Counted from the stretch's first letter, positions 33,166 to 42,399 are shown. The stretch is 64,000 nucleotides of DNA from Micromonospora sp. WMMD812 (GCF_027497215.1 NZ_CP114904.1:124001-188000); one strand, 5' to 3'. Notes: a model not told the origin generated them from the letters alone. Translations and numbers: made by a program.

Positions 33166-33199
33166 GGCGGTGCCGGCGCCGGACGGTGCCGGCACCGCC
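33166..33199 (+). terminator. Intra-operon hairpin between binding-protein and mutarotase genes
   Basis: An 11-bp perfect stem (GGCGGTGCCGG with its complement) and a 12-base loop lie 11 bases after the binding-protein stop. In an operon this would act as partial terminator or 3' stabiliser rather than full stop. Confidence 0.45.
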
Positions 33200-33219
33200 G
33201 GGGTACCGACGGGAGATCC

Positions 33220-33573
33220 ATGCCCCGCGTCTGTTTCACCCTCCAGGTCGACCCGGTCCGCCTGGACGAGTACCGCGCCCGGCACGAGCGGGTCTGGCCC
33301 GAGATGCTCGGCGCCCTGGCCGAGTGCGGATGGCACGACTACTCGCTCTTCCTCCGCGAGGACGGACTGCTCGTGGGGTTCCTGGTGACCGACGACTTCC
33401 CGGCGGCCCAGGCCGCCATGCGGACCCGCGACGTCAACGCCCGCTGGCAGGCGGAGATGGCGTCGTTCTTCCTCGACCTCGACCAGGGCACACCCGACCG
33501 TGCCATGCGGCCGCTGGACGAGGTCTTCAACCTTGAGGCGCAACTCGCCGCAGAGACGGGAGAAACAGCATGA
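33220..33573 (+). CDS. rhaM: L-rhamnose mutarotase
   Basis: 117 residues of the RhaM family (about 105-115 usual). It starts MPRVCFTLQVDPVRLDEYRARHERVWPEML in the standard way, with the conserved His in ARHERVWPEM and the WHDYSLF segment. It interconverts alpha and beta L-rhamnose so that the isomerase receives its preferred anomer. The ATG at 33220 is preferred to earlier in-frame codons because the fold begins there and GGGAGA precedes it. It overlaps the isomerase gene by four bases (ATGA). Confidence 0.92.
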   Translation: MPRVCFTLQVDPVRLDEYRARHERVWPEMLGALAECGWHDYSLFLREDGLLVGFLVTDDFPAAQAAMRTRDVNARWQAEMASFFLDLDQGTPDRAMRPLDEVFNLEAQLAAETGETA

Positions 33574-34751
33574 CGCAGCCCGACGCGCCGACCCGACAGC
33601 GGGTCACGCAGGCCCTGCGCACCCAGCGCATCGAGACCCCGTCCTGGGCGTACGCGAACTCCGGCACCCGCTTCAAGGTCTTCCCACAGGAGGGCGTGCC
33701 ACGCGACCCGTACGAGAAGATCGCCGACGCCGCCGTCGTGCATCGGCTCACCGGGGTCGCGCCCACGGTGGCCCTGCACATCCCGTGGGACCGGGTCGAC
33801 GACTACGCCGACCTGGCCCGCCACGCGACCGACCAGGGCGTGACGCTGGGCGCGATCAACGCCAACGTGTTCCAGGACAACGACTACAAGCTCGGCAGCG
33901 TCACCAATCCGGACCCGGGCGTGCGGCGCAAGGCGACCGACCACCTGCTCGAGTGCGTCGACATCATGGACCGCACCGGGTCACGCGACCTCAAGCTGTG
34001 GTTCTCCGACGGCACCAATTACCCGGGGCAGGACGACATCCGGGCCCGGCAGGACCGACTCGCCACCGCGCTGCGCGAGACGTACGACCGGCTCGGCGAC
34101 GACCAGCGGCTGCTGCTGGAGTACAAGCTGTTCGAGCCGGCCTTCTACACCACCGACGTGCCGGACTGGGGCACCGCGTACGCGCACTGCCTGGAACTCG
34201 GACCGAAGGCGCAGGTCGTCATCGACACCGGGCACCACGCGCCGGGCACCAACATCGAGTTCATCGTGGCCTTCCTGCTGCGCGCCCAGCGGCTGGGCGC
34301 GTTCGACTTCAACTCCCGCTTCTACGCCGACGACGACCTGATGGTGGGCGCGGCGGACCCGTTCCAGCTGTTCCGCATCATGCACGAGATCGTCCGTGGC
34401 GACGCGTTGGCGCCGGAGGCGGGCATCGCCTTCATGCTCGACCAGTGCCACAACATCGAGCCGAAGATCCCCGCGATCATCCGGTCGGTGATGAACGTGC
34501 AGGAGGCCACCGCCAAGGCGTTGCTCGTGGACGCCGACGCGCTGGCCGCCGCGCAGCGGGCCGGCGACGTGCTCGGCGCCAACGCGGTGCTGATGGACGC
34601 GTACCACACCGACGTCCGGCCGCTGCTGGCCGACCTCCGCGCCGACCTGGGCCTGGACCCGGACCCGATCGCCGCCTACGCCCGCTCCGGCTACTTCGAC
34701 CGGATCCGGGCCGAGCGCGTCGGCGGGCAGCAGGCCGGCTGGGGCGCCTGA
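33570..34751 (+). CDS. rhaI: L-rhamnose isomerase
   Basis: 393 residues, matching the catabolic L-rhamnose isomerase family of actinobacteria and Rhizobium/Bacillus (TIM barrel, xylose-isomerase-like) rather than the E. coli RhaA subtype. Metal-binding and catalytic segments visible are ALHIPWD near 70, EYKLFEPAF near 190, VIDTGHHAPGTNIEF near 218 and DFNSRFYADDDLMVG near 250. It converts L-rhamnose to L-rhamnulose. It is coupled to the mutarotase gene upstream, and the kinase and aldolase follow. Confidence 0.92.
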   Translation: MTQPDAPTRQRVTQALRTQRIETPSWAYANSGTRFKVFPQEGVPRDPYEKIADAAVVHRLTGVAPTVALHIPWDRVDDYADLARHATDQGVTLGAINANVFQDNDYKLGSVTNPDPGVRRKATDHLLECVDIMDRTGSRDLKLWFSDGTNYPGQDDIRARQDRLATALRETYDRLGDDQRLLLEYKLFEPAFYTTDVPDWGTAYAHCLELGPKAQVVIDTGHHAPGTNIEFIVAFLLRAQRLGAFDFNSRFYADDDLMVGAADPFQLFRIMHEIVRGDALAPEAGIAFMLDQCHNIEPKIPAIIRSVMNVQEATAKALLVDADALAAAQRAGDVLGANAVLMDAYHTDVRPLLADLRADLGLDPDPIAAYARSGYFDRIRAERVGGQQAGWGA

Positions 34752-34785
34752 CCACACCGAGTACGCAGACAGGGACGTGAGGACG

Positions 34786-36819
34786 ATGCATTCGCAGGTT
34801 CAGGCGCTGATCGCGCGCAGCAACCGGCTCGGCGCCGACCCGACCACGACGAACTACGCCGGGGGCAACACCTCGGCCAAGGGCGGGGCGACCGACCCGG
34901 TGACCGGCGGCCCGGTCGACCTGCTCTGGGTGAAGGGCTCCGGCGGCGACCTCGGCACCCTGACCGAGGCGGGTCTCGCCGTGCTCCGGCTGGACCGGCT
35001 GCGCGCCCTGGCCGACGTCTACCCCGGCGTCGACCGGGAGGACGAGATGGTCGCCGCGTTCGACTACTGCCTGCACGGCCGCGGCGGGGCGGCGCCCTCG
35101 ATCGACACCGCGATGCACGGTCTGGTCGACGCGGCGCACGTCGACCACCTGCACCCGGACGCGGGCATCGCGATCGCCACCGCGGCCGACGGCCCCGCGC
35201 TCACCAAGGAGATCTTCGGCGACCGGGTGCTGTGGGTGCCGTGGCGGCGGCCCGGCTTCCAGCTCGGCCTCGACATCGCCGCGGTGGCGAGCGCGAACCC
35301 CCAGGCGATCGGCGTCATCCTCGGCGGCCATGGCATCACCGCCTGGGGCGCGACCAGCGAGGAGTGCGAGCGCAACTCTCTGGAGATCATCCGCGCGGCC
35401 CAGGCCTTCCTCGACGAGCGGGGCCGGGCCGAGCCGTTCGGCCCGGTGCGCGACGGCTACCGCCCGCTGCCGCCGGAGGAGCGGCGGCGCCGGGCCGCCG
35501 CGCTGTTCCCGCTGCTGCGCGGCCTCGCCTCCACCGACCGGCCACAGGTCGGGCACTTCACCGACAGCGACGTGGTGCTCGACTTCCTCGCCCGGGAGCG
35601 ACACCCCGCGCTCGCCGCGCTCGGCACCTCCTGCCCCGACCACTTCCTGCGCACCAAGGTCCGGCCGCTGGTGCTCGACCTGCCGCCGACCGCCCCGGTC
35701 GAGGACGTCGTCGCCCGGCTGCGGGAGCTGCACGGCGCGTACCGCGACGAGTACCGGGCCTACTACGCGCGGCACGCCACCGCCGACAGTCCGCCGATGC
35801 GCGGCGCCGACCCGGCCGTCGTCCTGGTGCCGGGCGTGGGCATGTTCAGCTTCGGCCAGAACAAGCAGACCGCCCGGGTCGCCGGGGAGTTCTACGTCAA
35901 CGCGATCAACGTGATGCGCGGCGCGGAGTCCGTGTCCCGCTACGCGCCGATCGACGAGGCCGAGAAGTTCCGGATCGAGTACTGGGCGCTGGAGGAGGCG
36001 AAGCTGCGCCGGATGCCGAGGCCGAAGGCGCTGGCCACCCGGGTCGCGTTCGTCACCGGTGGCGGCTCCGGCATCGGCCGGGCCATCGCCCATCGGCTCG
36101 CCGCCGAGGGAGCCTGCGTCGTCGTCGCCGACCGCGACGCCGGCTCGGCGGCCACCGTCGCCGCCGAGATCGGCGGCACCGACGTGGCCGTCGCCGTCAC
36201 CGCCGACGTCACCGACGGCGCCGCCGTCGCCGGCGCCCTGCGAGCGGCCGTGCTCGCCTTCGGCGGCGTGGACCTCGTGGTCAACAACGCCGGGCTGTCC
36301 ATCTCCAAGCCGCTGCTGGAGACCACCGAGGCGGACTGGGACGTTCAGCACGACGTGATGGCCAAGGGCTCATTCCTGGTCTCCCGGGAAGCCGCCCGCG
36401 TCATGGTCGCGCAGGGGCTGGGCGGCGACATCGTCTACATCGCCAGCAAGAACTCGCTCTTCGCCGGCCCGAACAACGTCGCGTACGGGGCCGCCAAGGC
36501 CGACCAGGCCCACCAGGTCCGGCTGCTCGCCGCCGAACTCGGCGGTCACGGCATCCGCGTCAACGGGGTCAATCCCGACGGCGTGGTGCGCGGCTCCGGC
36601 ATCTTCGCGGGCGGCTGGGGCGCCCAGCGGGCCGCCGTCTACGGAGTGCCCGAGGAGAAGCTCGGCGAGTTCTACGCCCAGCGCACCCTGCTGAAGCGCG
36701 AGGTGCTGCCCGAACACGTCGCCAACGCGGTCTTCGTGCTCACCGGAGGCGACCTGTCCCACACGACGGGCCTGCACCTCCCGGTGGACGCCGGCGTCGC
36801 CGCGGCCTTCCTCCGCTGA
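34786..36819 (+). CDS. rhaEW: Bifunctional rhamnulose-1-phosphate aldolase/alcohol (lactaldehyde) dehydrogenase
   Basis: 677 residues, the size of the RhaD-aldolase/ADH fusion. Residues 1-430 are a class II aldolase/adducin-type domain, with zinc-binding His in VDHLHPDAG and LGGHGITAWG. Residues about 430-677 are an SDR domain, with TGGGSGIGRA, NNAGLS and the catalytic Tyr/Lys in VAYGAAKADQ. The first half splits L-rhamnulose-1-phosphate into DHAP and L-lactaldehyde; the second is known to oxidise lactaldehyde to L-lactate. The ATG at 34786 has AGGGA at proper distance; an in-frame GTG at 34777 is the alternative. Lactate output fits the lut genes downstream. Confidence 0.9.
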   Translation: MHSQVQALIARSNRLGADPTTTNYAGGNTSAKGGATDPVTGGPVDLLWVKGSGGDLGTLTEAGLAVLRLDRLRALADVYPGVDREDEMVAAFDYCLHGRGGAAPSIDTAMHGLVDAAHVDHLHPDAGIAIATAADGPALTKEIFGDRVLWVPWRRPGFQLGLDIAAVASANPQAIGVILGGHGITAWGATSEECERNSLEIIRAAQAFLDERGRAEPFGPVRDGYRPLPPEERRRRAAALFPLLRGLASTDRPQVGHFTDSDVVLDFLARERHPALAALGTSCPDHFLRTKVRPLVLDLPPTAPVEDVVARLRELHGAYRDEYRAYYARHATADSPPMRGADPAVVLVPGVGMFSFGQNKQTARVAGEFYVNAINVMRGAESVSRYAPIDEAEKFRIEYWALEEAKLRRMPRPKALATRVAFVTGGGSGIGRAIAHRLAAEGACVVVADRDAGSAATVAAEIGGTDVAVAVTADVTDGAAVAGALRAAVLAFGGVDLVVNNAGLSISKPLLETTEADWDVQHDVMAKGSFLVSREAARVMVAQGLGGDIVYIASKNSLFAGPNNVAYGAAKADQAHQVRLLAAELGGHGIRVNGVNPDGVVRGSGIFAGGWGAQRAAVYGVPEEKLGEFYAQRTLLKREVLPEHVANAVFVLTGGDLSHTTGLHLPVDAGVAAAFLR

Positions 36820-36891
36820 CCGGAACGGGTGCGGGATGAGGACGAGCACGCCGATCGACGTCGTGGTCCGAGCGGCCCGGCGGGGGGCGCG

Positions 36892-38319
36892 GTGAGTGTC
36901 CGCCTCGCCGCCGTGGACCTCGGCGCGTCCAGCGGACGCGTCATGGTCGGCCGGGTCGGCCCCGGCGAACTGGAGCTGACCGAGGCGCACCGGTTCCCCA
37001 ACGAGCCGGTACGCGTCGGCGCCACCCTGCACTGGGACGTCCTCGGCCTCTACCGGGGCGTCCTCGACGGCCTGCGCGCCGCCGGTCCGGTGGCCAGCGT
37101 CGGCGTCGACTCCTGGGCGGTCGACTACGGGTTGCTCGACGCGGCGGGCGCGCTGCTGGGCAACCCGGTGCACTACCGCGACCACCGCACCGACGGCGTC
37201 GCCGAGCGGGTGGCGAAGCACCTGGGGGAGGAGCGCCTCTACGCCACCACCGGGTTGCAGAAGCTGCCGTTCAACACCCTCTACCAGCTCGTCGCCGCCG
37301 CCGACACGCCGCAGCTGGCAGCGGCGCGGTGGCTGCTGCTGATCCCCGACCTGATTGCGTACTGGCTCACCGGCGAGATCGGCGCGGAGATCACCAACGC
37401 CTCCACGACCCAGCTGTACGACCTACGCCGCCGGACCTGGGCCCGCGAGCTGATGGCCGACGCGGGGATCCCCGCCGAGCTGTTCCCGCCGCTCCGCGAG
37501 CCCGGCACGACGATCGGCCCGGTCCTGCCGACGGTGGGTCTGTCCGGCGATCCCCGGGTGGTCGCGGTGGGCTCGCACGACACCGCGTCCGCCGTCGTGG
37601 GGGTGCCGGCGGTGGGGGAGCGGTTCGCGTACATCTCCTGCGGCACCTGGTCGCTGGTCGGCGTCGAACTCGACGCCCCGGTGCTCAGCGAGCCGAGCCG
37701 GGCGGCCAACTTCACCAACGAGTCCGGCGTGGACGGCACGATCCGCTACCTGCGTAACGTCATGGGCCTGTGGCTGCTCCAGGAGTCGGTGCGCGCGTGG
37801 GGCGGCGCCGACCTGCCCGCGCTGCTGCGCGAGGCGGGTCGGGAACCGGCCTTCCGGTCCGTCGTGGACCCGGACGACCCGGTGTTCCTGCCGCCGGGCG
37901 ACATGCCGGCCCGCATCGCCGACGCCTGCCGCCGCGCCGGCGAGCCGGTGCCGACCGGTCCGGCCGGCACCGCGCGGTGCATCCTCGACAGCCTGGCCCT
38001 GGCACACCGCCGCGCTGTACGCCAGGCGCAGCGGCTCTCCGGCCGTCACGTCGACGTCGTGCACATGGTCGGCGGTGGCGCGCGCAACGAGCTGCTCTGC
38101 CAGCTCACCGCCGACGCCTGCGGGCTGGCGGTGCTCGCCGGGCCGGTCGAGGCGACCGCGCTGGGCAACATGCTGGTGCAGGCGCGGGCGGCCGGCGCGG
38201 TGGGCGGGGACCTGCCGGCGCTGCGGACCGTGCTGCGCGACACGCAACGGATCGTGCGGTACGAGCCGCGCGGCGACGAGGCGGCCTGGCGGGCCGCCGA
38301 GGGCCGGCTGGCCCGGTGA
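36892..38319 (+). CDS. rhaB: Rhamnulokinase
   Basis: 475 residues of the FGGY kinase family. It begins AAVDLGASSGRVMVGRV, the phosphate-1 loop typical of RhaB. The substrate domain has SVGVDSWAVDYGLLD and HYRDHRT, with SCGTWSLVG near 245 and the C-terminal VHMVGGGARNELLCQLTAD. It phosphorylates L-rhamnulose at O1 with ATP. The GTG at 36892 is used because the first strand follows at once; an ATG further upstream would add an unrelated Arg/Asp-rich stretch. It is the last gene of the rha operon. Confidence 0.92.
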   Translation: MSVRLAAVDLGASSGRVMVGRVGPGELELTEAHRFPNEPVRVGATLHWDVLGLYRGVLDGLRAAGPVASVGVDSWAVDYGLLDAAGALLGNPVHYRDHRTDGVAERVAKHLGEERLYATTGLQKLPFNTLYQLVAAADTPQLAAARWLLLIPDLIAYWLTGEIGAEITNASTTQLYDLRRRTWARELMADAGIPAELFPPLREPGTTIGPVLPTVGLSGDPRVVAVGSHDTASAVVGVPAVGERFAYISCGTWSLVGVELDAPVLSEPSRAANFTNESGVDGTIRYLRNVMGLWLLQESVRAWGGADLPALLREAGREPAFRSVVDPDDPVFLPPGDMPARIADACRRAGEPVPTGPAGTARCILDSLALAHRRAVRQAQRLSGRHVDVVHMVGGGARNELLCQLTADACGLAVLAGPVEATALGNMLVQARAAGAVGGDLPALRTVLRDTQRIVRYEPRGDEAAWRAAEGRLAR

Positions 38320-38322
38320 CGG

Positions 38323-38366
38323 CGCGGGTCGCGCGCTTCGGGAACGCGCGCCCACGCTGACCCGCG
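38323..38366. terminator. Hairpin after rhaB, between convergent operons
   Basis: An outer 8-bp stem (CGCGGGTC with its complement at 38359-38366) and an inner 6-bp GCGCGC stem (38331-38336 with 38346-38351) with a small bulge start four bases after the rhaB stop. The converging fucose operon ends 51 bases further on. Confidence 0.45.
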
Positions 38367-38416
38367 GGGCCGCTTTCCGGGCTGGGCCGCGGACCGCCCG
38401 GCCGCAGACCGGCCGG

Positions 38417-39088
38417 TCAGAGGACCCGGCGCAGCCACTGCTCCACACCGGCGACGTGCACCGTGGCCCAGGAGCGGGCCAGGTCCGCCTGCCCGGAGGC
38501 GACCGCGTCCAGGATGGCGGCGTGCTGCTCGCGGGTCTTGGCGACCGCGCCCTCCTGGGTAAGACCCCGCCAGATCCGTGCGCGGGTGGTCGGCCCGGAG
38601 AGGCTGTCGAGCAGGGACGTGAGCACGTTGTTGCCCGCGCAGACGGCGATCAGCCGGTGGAACTCCAGGTCGTTGGCGACGAGTTCGTCGATGGTCGGAT
38701 CGTCGCCGAGGCCGTCCAGCACGTCGCGCAACGCGGCGAGGTCCTCCGCGCTGGCCCGCTGTGCGGCCAGCGCGGTCGCGGCCGGCTCGAGGATCCGCCG
38801 GACCTCGAGGAACTCCAGGACGGTGTCGTCGCGGTGGAAGTCGACGACGAAGCTCAGGGCGTCGAGCAGCAGCGCCGGATCCAGGCTCGTCACGTACGTC
38901 CCGTCGCCCTGCCGGACGTCGAGGACCCGGATCAGCGACAGCGCCTTGACCGCCTCGCGCAGCGAGTTGCGGGACAGGCCGAGCCGTTCGGCCAGGTCGG
39001 GTTCGCGGGGCAGCCGGTCACCCGGGCGCAACTCGCCGGCGACGATCATCTGCTTGATCTTGTCGATCGCCTCGTCCGTGACTGCCAC
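38417..39088 (-). CDS. GntR-family (FadR subfamily) regulator of the fucose genes
   Basis: 223 residues. The N-terminal winged helix has the GntR signature GDRLPREPDLAERLGLSRNSLREAV at about 24-48. The FadR-type helical FCD domain follows, with metal-binding pattern residues in ANDLEFHRLIAV and EQHAAILDAV. It is the last gene of the minus-strand import/fucose operon, 43 bases after the lactonase gene. Its likely sites are the ACATCSGATGT palindromes at 45047, 45133 and 48153. A sugar acid of the pathway is the probable effector. Confidence 0.92.
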   Translation of the reverse strand: MAVTDEAIDKIKQMIVAGELRPGDRLPREPDLAERLGLSRNSLREAVKALSLIRVLDVRQGDGTYVTSLDPALLLDALSFVVDFHRDDTVLEFLEVRRILEPAATALAAQRASAEDLAALRDVLDGLGDDPTIDELVANDLEFHRLIAVCAGNNVLTSLLDSLSGPTTRARIWRGLTQEGAVAKTREQHAAILDAVASGQADLARSWATVHVAGVEQWLRRVL

Positions 39089-39131
39089 GTGCTCCTCCGC
39101 CCCTCGTGCGTACCGCAGAGTATGAGACCGC

Positions 39132-39983
39132 TCAACGCCGGAGCTGGTAGGTCCGCGCGGCGGTGTCGCCGAACACCGCCGCCCGCTCCTCGGCCGACAG
39201 CGGCGGCAGGGCCTCGACCAGGGCCGACAGCACCGCCTGGTAGTCGGCGGCGAGCCGGCAGACCGGCCAGTCCGACCCGAACATCAGCCGGTCCGGCCCG
39301 AACCGGGTGACCGCCTCGGCCACGAAGGGCCGCAGGTCGGCCACCTGCCACGCGTCCCAGCTCGCCTCGGTGACCAGCCCGGACAGCTTCGCCGTGACGT
39401 TCGGCAGGGTGGCGAGCGCCCCGACCGGGCCGGACCACTCGGCCAGGCCACCGAGCCCGTCCCGGATCCGTGGCTTGCCGAGGTGGTCGAGGACGAACCG
39501 CAGCTCGGGGACCTCCCGCGCGGCCCGCGCCACGGCGGACAGTTGGTCGACCCGGACCACCACGTCGAGGGCCAGCCCGGCCTCGGCGATGGCGCGCAGG
39601 CCGCGCCGGACCGGCTCCCGGTCCAGGTAGTGCGGGTCCGTCTCGGCCTGCAGCTGCGGGCGTACGCCGACCATCAGGTCACCGCCGGGCAACCGCCGGT
39701 AGTCGGCGATGGTGTCGGCGAGCGCCGGATCCGCGGGGTCGACCCAGGCGACCACCCCAGCGATCGCCGGAGTGGACCGCGCGTACTCGAGCAGGAGGGC
39801 CGCCTCGGCGACGTCGCAGCGGCCCCCCTCCACCAGGACCGTCCGGTCGACGCCGGCGGCCGTCAGCTCCGGCCGCAGGTCGTCGGGGACGAACGAGCGC
39901 CGGATCGGGGCCAGCTCCGGCGCGTCCAGCCACCGGTAGCCGTCCTCGATCCGCCACAGGTGGTGGTGTGCGTCGACGATCAC
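39132..39983 (-). CDS. L-fuconolactonase-type amidohydrolase (amidohydrolase family 2)
   Basis: 283 residues with a metal-dependent TIM barrel. The first strand is VDAHHHLWRI with the HxH pair. Later landmarks are LVEGGRCDVAE, FVLDHLGKP near 175 and LMFGSDWPVCRL near 235, which supplies the last metal Asp. This is the COG3618 set that includes L-fuconolactonase and L-rhamnono-1,4-lactonase. It opens the lactone made by the sugar dehydrogenase encoded just upstream, with which it overlaps by four bases (GTGA). L-fucono-lactone is favoured by the neighbouring fuconate dehydratase and fucosidase genes. Confidence 0.9.
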   Translation of the reverse strand: MIVDAHHHLWRIEDGYRWLDAPELAPIRRSFVPDDLRPELTAAGVDRTVLVEGGRCDVAEAALLLEYARSTPAIAGVVAWVDPADPALADTIADYRRLPGGDLMVGVRPQLQAETDPHYLDREPVRRGLRAIAEAGLALDVVVRVDQLSAVARAAREVPELRFVLDHLGKPRIRDGLGGLAEWSGPVGALATLPNVTAKLSGLVTEASWDAWQVADLRPFVAEAVTRFGPDRLMFGSDWPVCRLAADYQAVLSALVEALPPLSAEERAAVFGDTAARTYQLRR

Positions 39984-40990
39984 GCGGCACCGACCGGGGA
40001 GATGGGCAGCGGCGCGTCCGCGCGGAGCAGGCCCTCGGCGACCAGCTCCGCCCAGAACCCGGCACCGGGCGGCTCCGCCGCCGACAGCGCGGCGTTGCGC
40101 CGGACCTGGTCCGGGCCGTGGGCGCCCACCACCACCGCCGCGACCGCCGGATGCGCGGCGGCGAAGGCGAGCGCCGCCGCCGGCAGCGAGGTGCCGTGCC
40201 GGGCGCAGACCTCGGAGATGGCCCGGGCCCGGTCGAGCACCGCCGCCGGCACGTCGCCGTACTCGTAGGGGAGGCCGGCGTGCGGACGCGGTACGGCGAG
40301 CAGCCCGCTGTTGAAGACGCCGGCGTTGAACACCGACACGCCGCGGCGCGCGCACCCGGGCAGCAGCGCGTCCAGCGCCGGCTGTTCCAGCAGGGTGTAC
40401 CGGCCCGCCACCATGACCGCGTCGACCTCCGTCTCGGCGACGAACCGGTGCAGGACCTGCCACTGTTTCGACCCGACGCCGATCGCGCCGACCACGCCCT
40501 GCGCGCGCAGCTCGTGCAGCGCGGGGTACGCCTCGGCCAGGGCCGGCCCCTGGTGGTCCTCCGGATCGTGGATCAGCACGACGTCGATCCGGTCGAGGCC
40601 GAGCCGGACCAGGCTGGCCTCCAGCGAGCGGTGCACGCCGTCCGCGCTGAAGTCCCACACCCGCCGGTGGTCGGCGACCACGTCGAAGCCCTCGGGGTCG
40701 CGCCGCGCGGCCCCGGACCGCTCCGGGACCAGCAGCCGCCCCACCTTCGTGCTGACCGTGTACGCCGCCCGGGGCAGGGCGCGCAGCGCGTCGCCGAGCC
40801 GGCGCTCGGAGAGCCCCAGACCGTAGTGCGGCGCGGTGTCGAAGTAGCGGATCCCCTGGTCCCAGGCGGCCGCCACGGTGGCGATGGCGTCGGCCTCGCC
40901 GATCGGTGTGAAGAGGTTGCCGAGCTGGGCGCAGCCGAGACCGAGCCGGCTCACGGTCACCTCGGACCGCCCCACCCGCACGCCGGTCAC
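39980..40990 (-). CDS. Aldo/keto reductase, L-fucose (aldose) dehydrogenase type
   Basis: 336 residues of the AKR superfamily with an (alpha/beta)8 barrel. The catalytic tetrad is visible: Asp in IRYFDTAPHYGLGLSERRLG (the Asp-Tyr pair), Lys in VSTKVGRLL and the His in VVLIHDPE. The enzyme matches D-threo-aldose 1-dehydrogenase/L-fucose dehydrogenase, the first enzyme of the oxidative fucose route in Xanthomonas. It oxidises C1 to the lactone with NAD(P)+. The GTG at 40990 overlaps the mutarotase stop. Confidence 0.9.
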   Translation of the reverse strand: MTGVRVGRSEVTVSRLGLGCAQLGNLFTPIGEADAIATVAAAWDQGIRYFDTAPHYGLGLSERRLGDALRALPRAAYTVSTKVGRLLVPERSGAARRDPEGFDVVADHRRVWDFSADGVHRSLEASLVRLGLDRIDVVLIHDPEDHQGPALAEAYPALHELRAQGVVGAIGVGSKQWQVLHRFVAETEVDAVMVAGRYTLLEQPALDALLPGCARRGVSVFNAGVFNSGLLAVPRPHAGLPYEYGDVPAAVLDRARAISEVCARHGTSLPAAALAFAAAHPAVAAVVVGAHGPDQVRRNAALSAAEPPGAGFWAELVAEGLLRADAPLPISPVGAA

Positions 40991-41322
40991 CCGCCCGCCC
41001 CGTCCGGCGCGGGCGGCAGCGCCCAGACCAGGCACAGCCCGGAGTCGGTGCCCGAGTAGTCGTCCGGCACGTCGAGCAGCCGGGCCATTCGGGCCTGCCA
41101 CGCCACGTTCACCGGGTGGTCGCGCAGCTCGTGGCGCATCCGCTGGTAGTCCTCGACCTCCACCAGGTGGAACAGGTCCCGGCCGTCCCGCCAGATCCAC
41201 CAACCATGCACACCAGCGGTGCGGATCGCGGCCGCCAGCTCCACCGGGATGGTCGCGTGGACGTCGTCGTACTCGCTCTCGCTGCCCGGCCGTAGCCGGG
41301 TGTGCAGGGCGATGCGGTGCAT
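40987..41322 (-). CDS. RhaM-superfamily (DUF718) mutarotase, probably for L-fucose
   Basis: 111 residues, with the RhaM-like dimeric alpha/beta barrel: MHRIALHTRLRPGSESEYDDVH, the GVHGWWIWRDGRDLFHLVEV block and NVAWQARMARLL near 75-86. It differs clearly from the rhaM product encoded at 33220, so the window has two mutarotases, each in its own operon. Its coupling to an L-fucose-dehydrogenase-type gene suggests that it equilibrates L-fucose anomers. Confidence 0.85.
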   Translation of the reverse strand: MHRIALHTRLRPGSESEYDDVHATIPVELAAAIRTAGVHGWWIWRDGRDLFHLVEVEDYQRMRHELRDHPVNVAWQARMARLLDVPDDYSGTDSGLCLVWALPPAPDGAGG

Positions 41323-41373
41323 GGGCGACGCTCCTTTCCGTTGCCGGTCCGGGCCGCTGCGGGCGATGCCCGG

Positions 41374-42399
41374 CTAGTCCTGGGCCTTGCCGGACGTGAG
41401 GCGGGCCAGGATCAGCGCGACCAGGATGATGGCGCCGTAGATGGCCTGGATCCACTGGGCGGAGACCCCGGCGAGGGTCAGGATGTTGTTGATCAGGCCG
41501 AGGACGATGACGCCGCAGAGCGCGCCGAACAGCGTCCCCTTGCCGCCGTCGAGGCTGATCCCGCCGATCACCGCCGCGGCGAAGACGGTGAAGATCATGC
41601 CGTCGCCCTGCGCCGCCGCGACCGAGCCCAGCCGGCCGGTCATCAGCAGGCCGGCCAGCGCCGCCAGCAGGCCGCCGATCATCAGGACCACCCACACCAC
41701 CCGGTCGGTGCGGATGCCGGCGGCCCGGGCCGCGTCGGTGTTGCCGCCGATGGCGTAGACGGACCGGCCGTGCCGGAAGAAGCCCAGCGCCACGATGCCC
41801 ACCACGAAGAGCGTGCCGCTGATCCAGATGGACGCCGGCACGCCGAGCCAGACCGCGCTGCCGAGGTAGAGCACCGACGGCGGGATGTCGAACAGGTTCT
41901 GCCCGCCGGTGATCCCGATCTGCAGGCCGCGCAGGACGATCAGCATGCCCAGGGTCACGATGAACGCGGAGAGCTTGAACCGCAGGATCAGCAGGCCGTT
42001 GAAGGCCCCGATCACCAGCCCGGTGAGCAGGCAGAGGACGATGGCCAGGCCGGCCGGCAGTTCGGTGCCCAGCCCGTTGCTGGCGGCGGGGATGACCAGC
42101 GCGACGGCCAGTGCCGGTGCCAGCCCGATCGTCGACTCCAGGGACAGGTCGAACTTGCCGGCGATGAGGATGATCGCCTCGGCGAGCACCAGCAGCGCCA
42201 ACTCGGTCTGCTGCTGCAGCACGTTGGTGATGTTGGCGGCGCTGAGGAACACCGGGTCGATGAGCGCGCCCACCACGACGAGGAGCAGGATCGCGGGAAC
42301 CAGTGCGAGGTCCCGCAGCCGAGCCAGCGGTAGGCGGCCGAGGCCGGGCCGGGATCCGCTCGGCGTCGGCGGCTTGACGATGGTCTGGGTGCCGGTCAC
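41374..42399 (-). CDS. CUT2 sugar ABC transporter permease (fucose locus)
   Basis: 341 residues with about ten hydrophobic segments (BPD_transp_2 family). It contains AEAIILIAGKFDLSLESTIGL near 90 and AVIGGISLDGGKGTLFGALCG near 270. The GTG start overlaps the ATPase stop (GTGA). Unlike the rha system there is a single permease gene, so the channel is probably a homodimer, as in RbsC. Confidence 0.9.
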   Translation of the reverse strand: MTGTQTIVKPPTPSGSRPGLGRLPLARLRDLALVPAILLLVVVGALIDPVFLSAANITNVLQQQTELALLVLAEAIILIAGKFDLSLESTIGLAPALAVALVIPAASNGLGTELPAGLAIVLCLLTGLVIGAFNGLLILRFKLSAFIVTLGMLIVLRGLQIGITGGQNLFDIPPSVLYLGSAVWLGVPASIWISGTLFVVGIVALGFFRHGRSVYAIGGNTDAARAAGIRTDRVVWVVLMIGGLLAALAGLLMTGRLGSVAAAQGDGMIFTVFAAAVIGGISLDGGKGTLFGALCGVIVLGLINNILTLAGVSAQWIQAIYGAIILVALILARLTSGKAQD

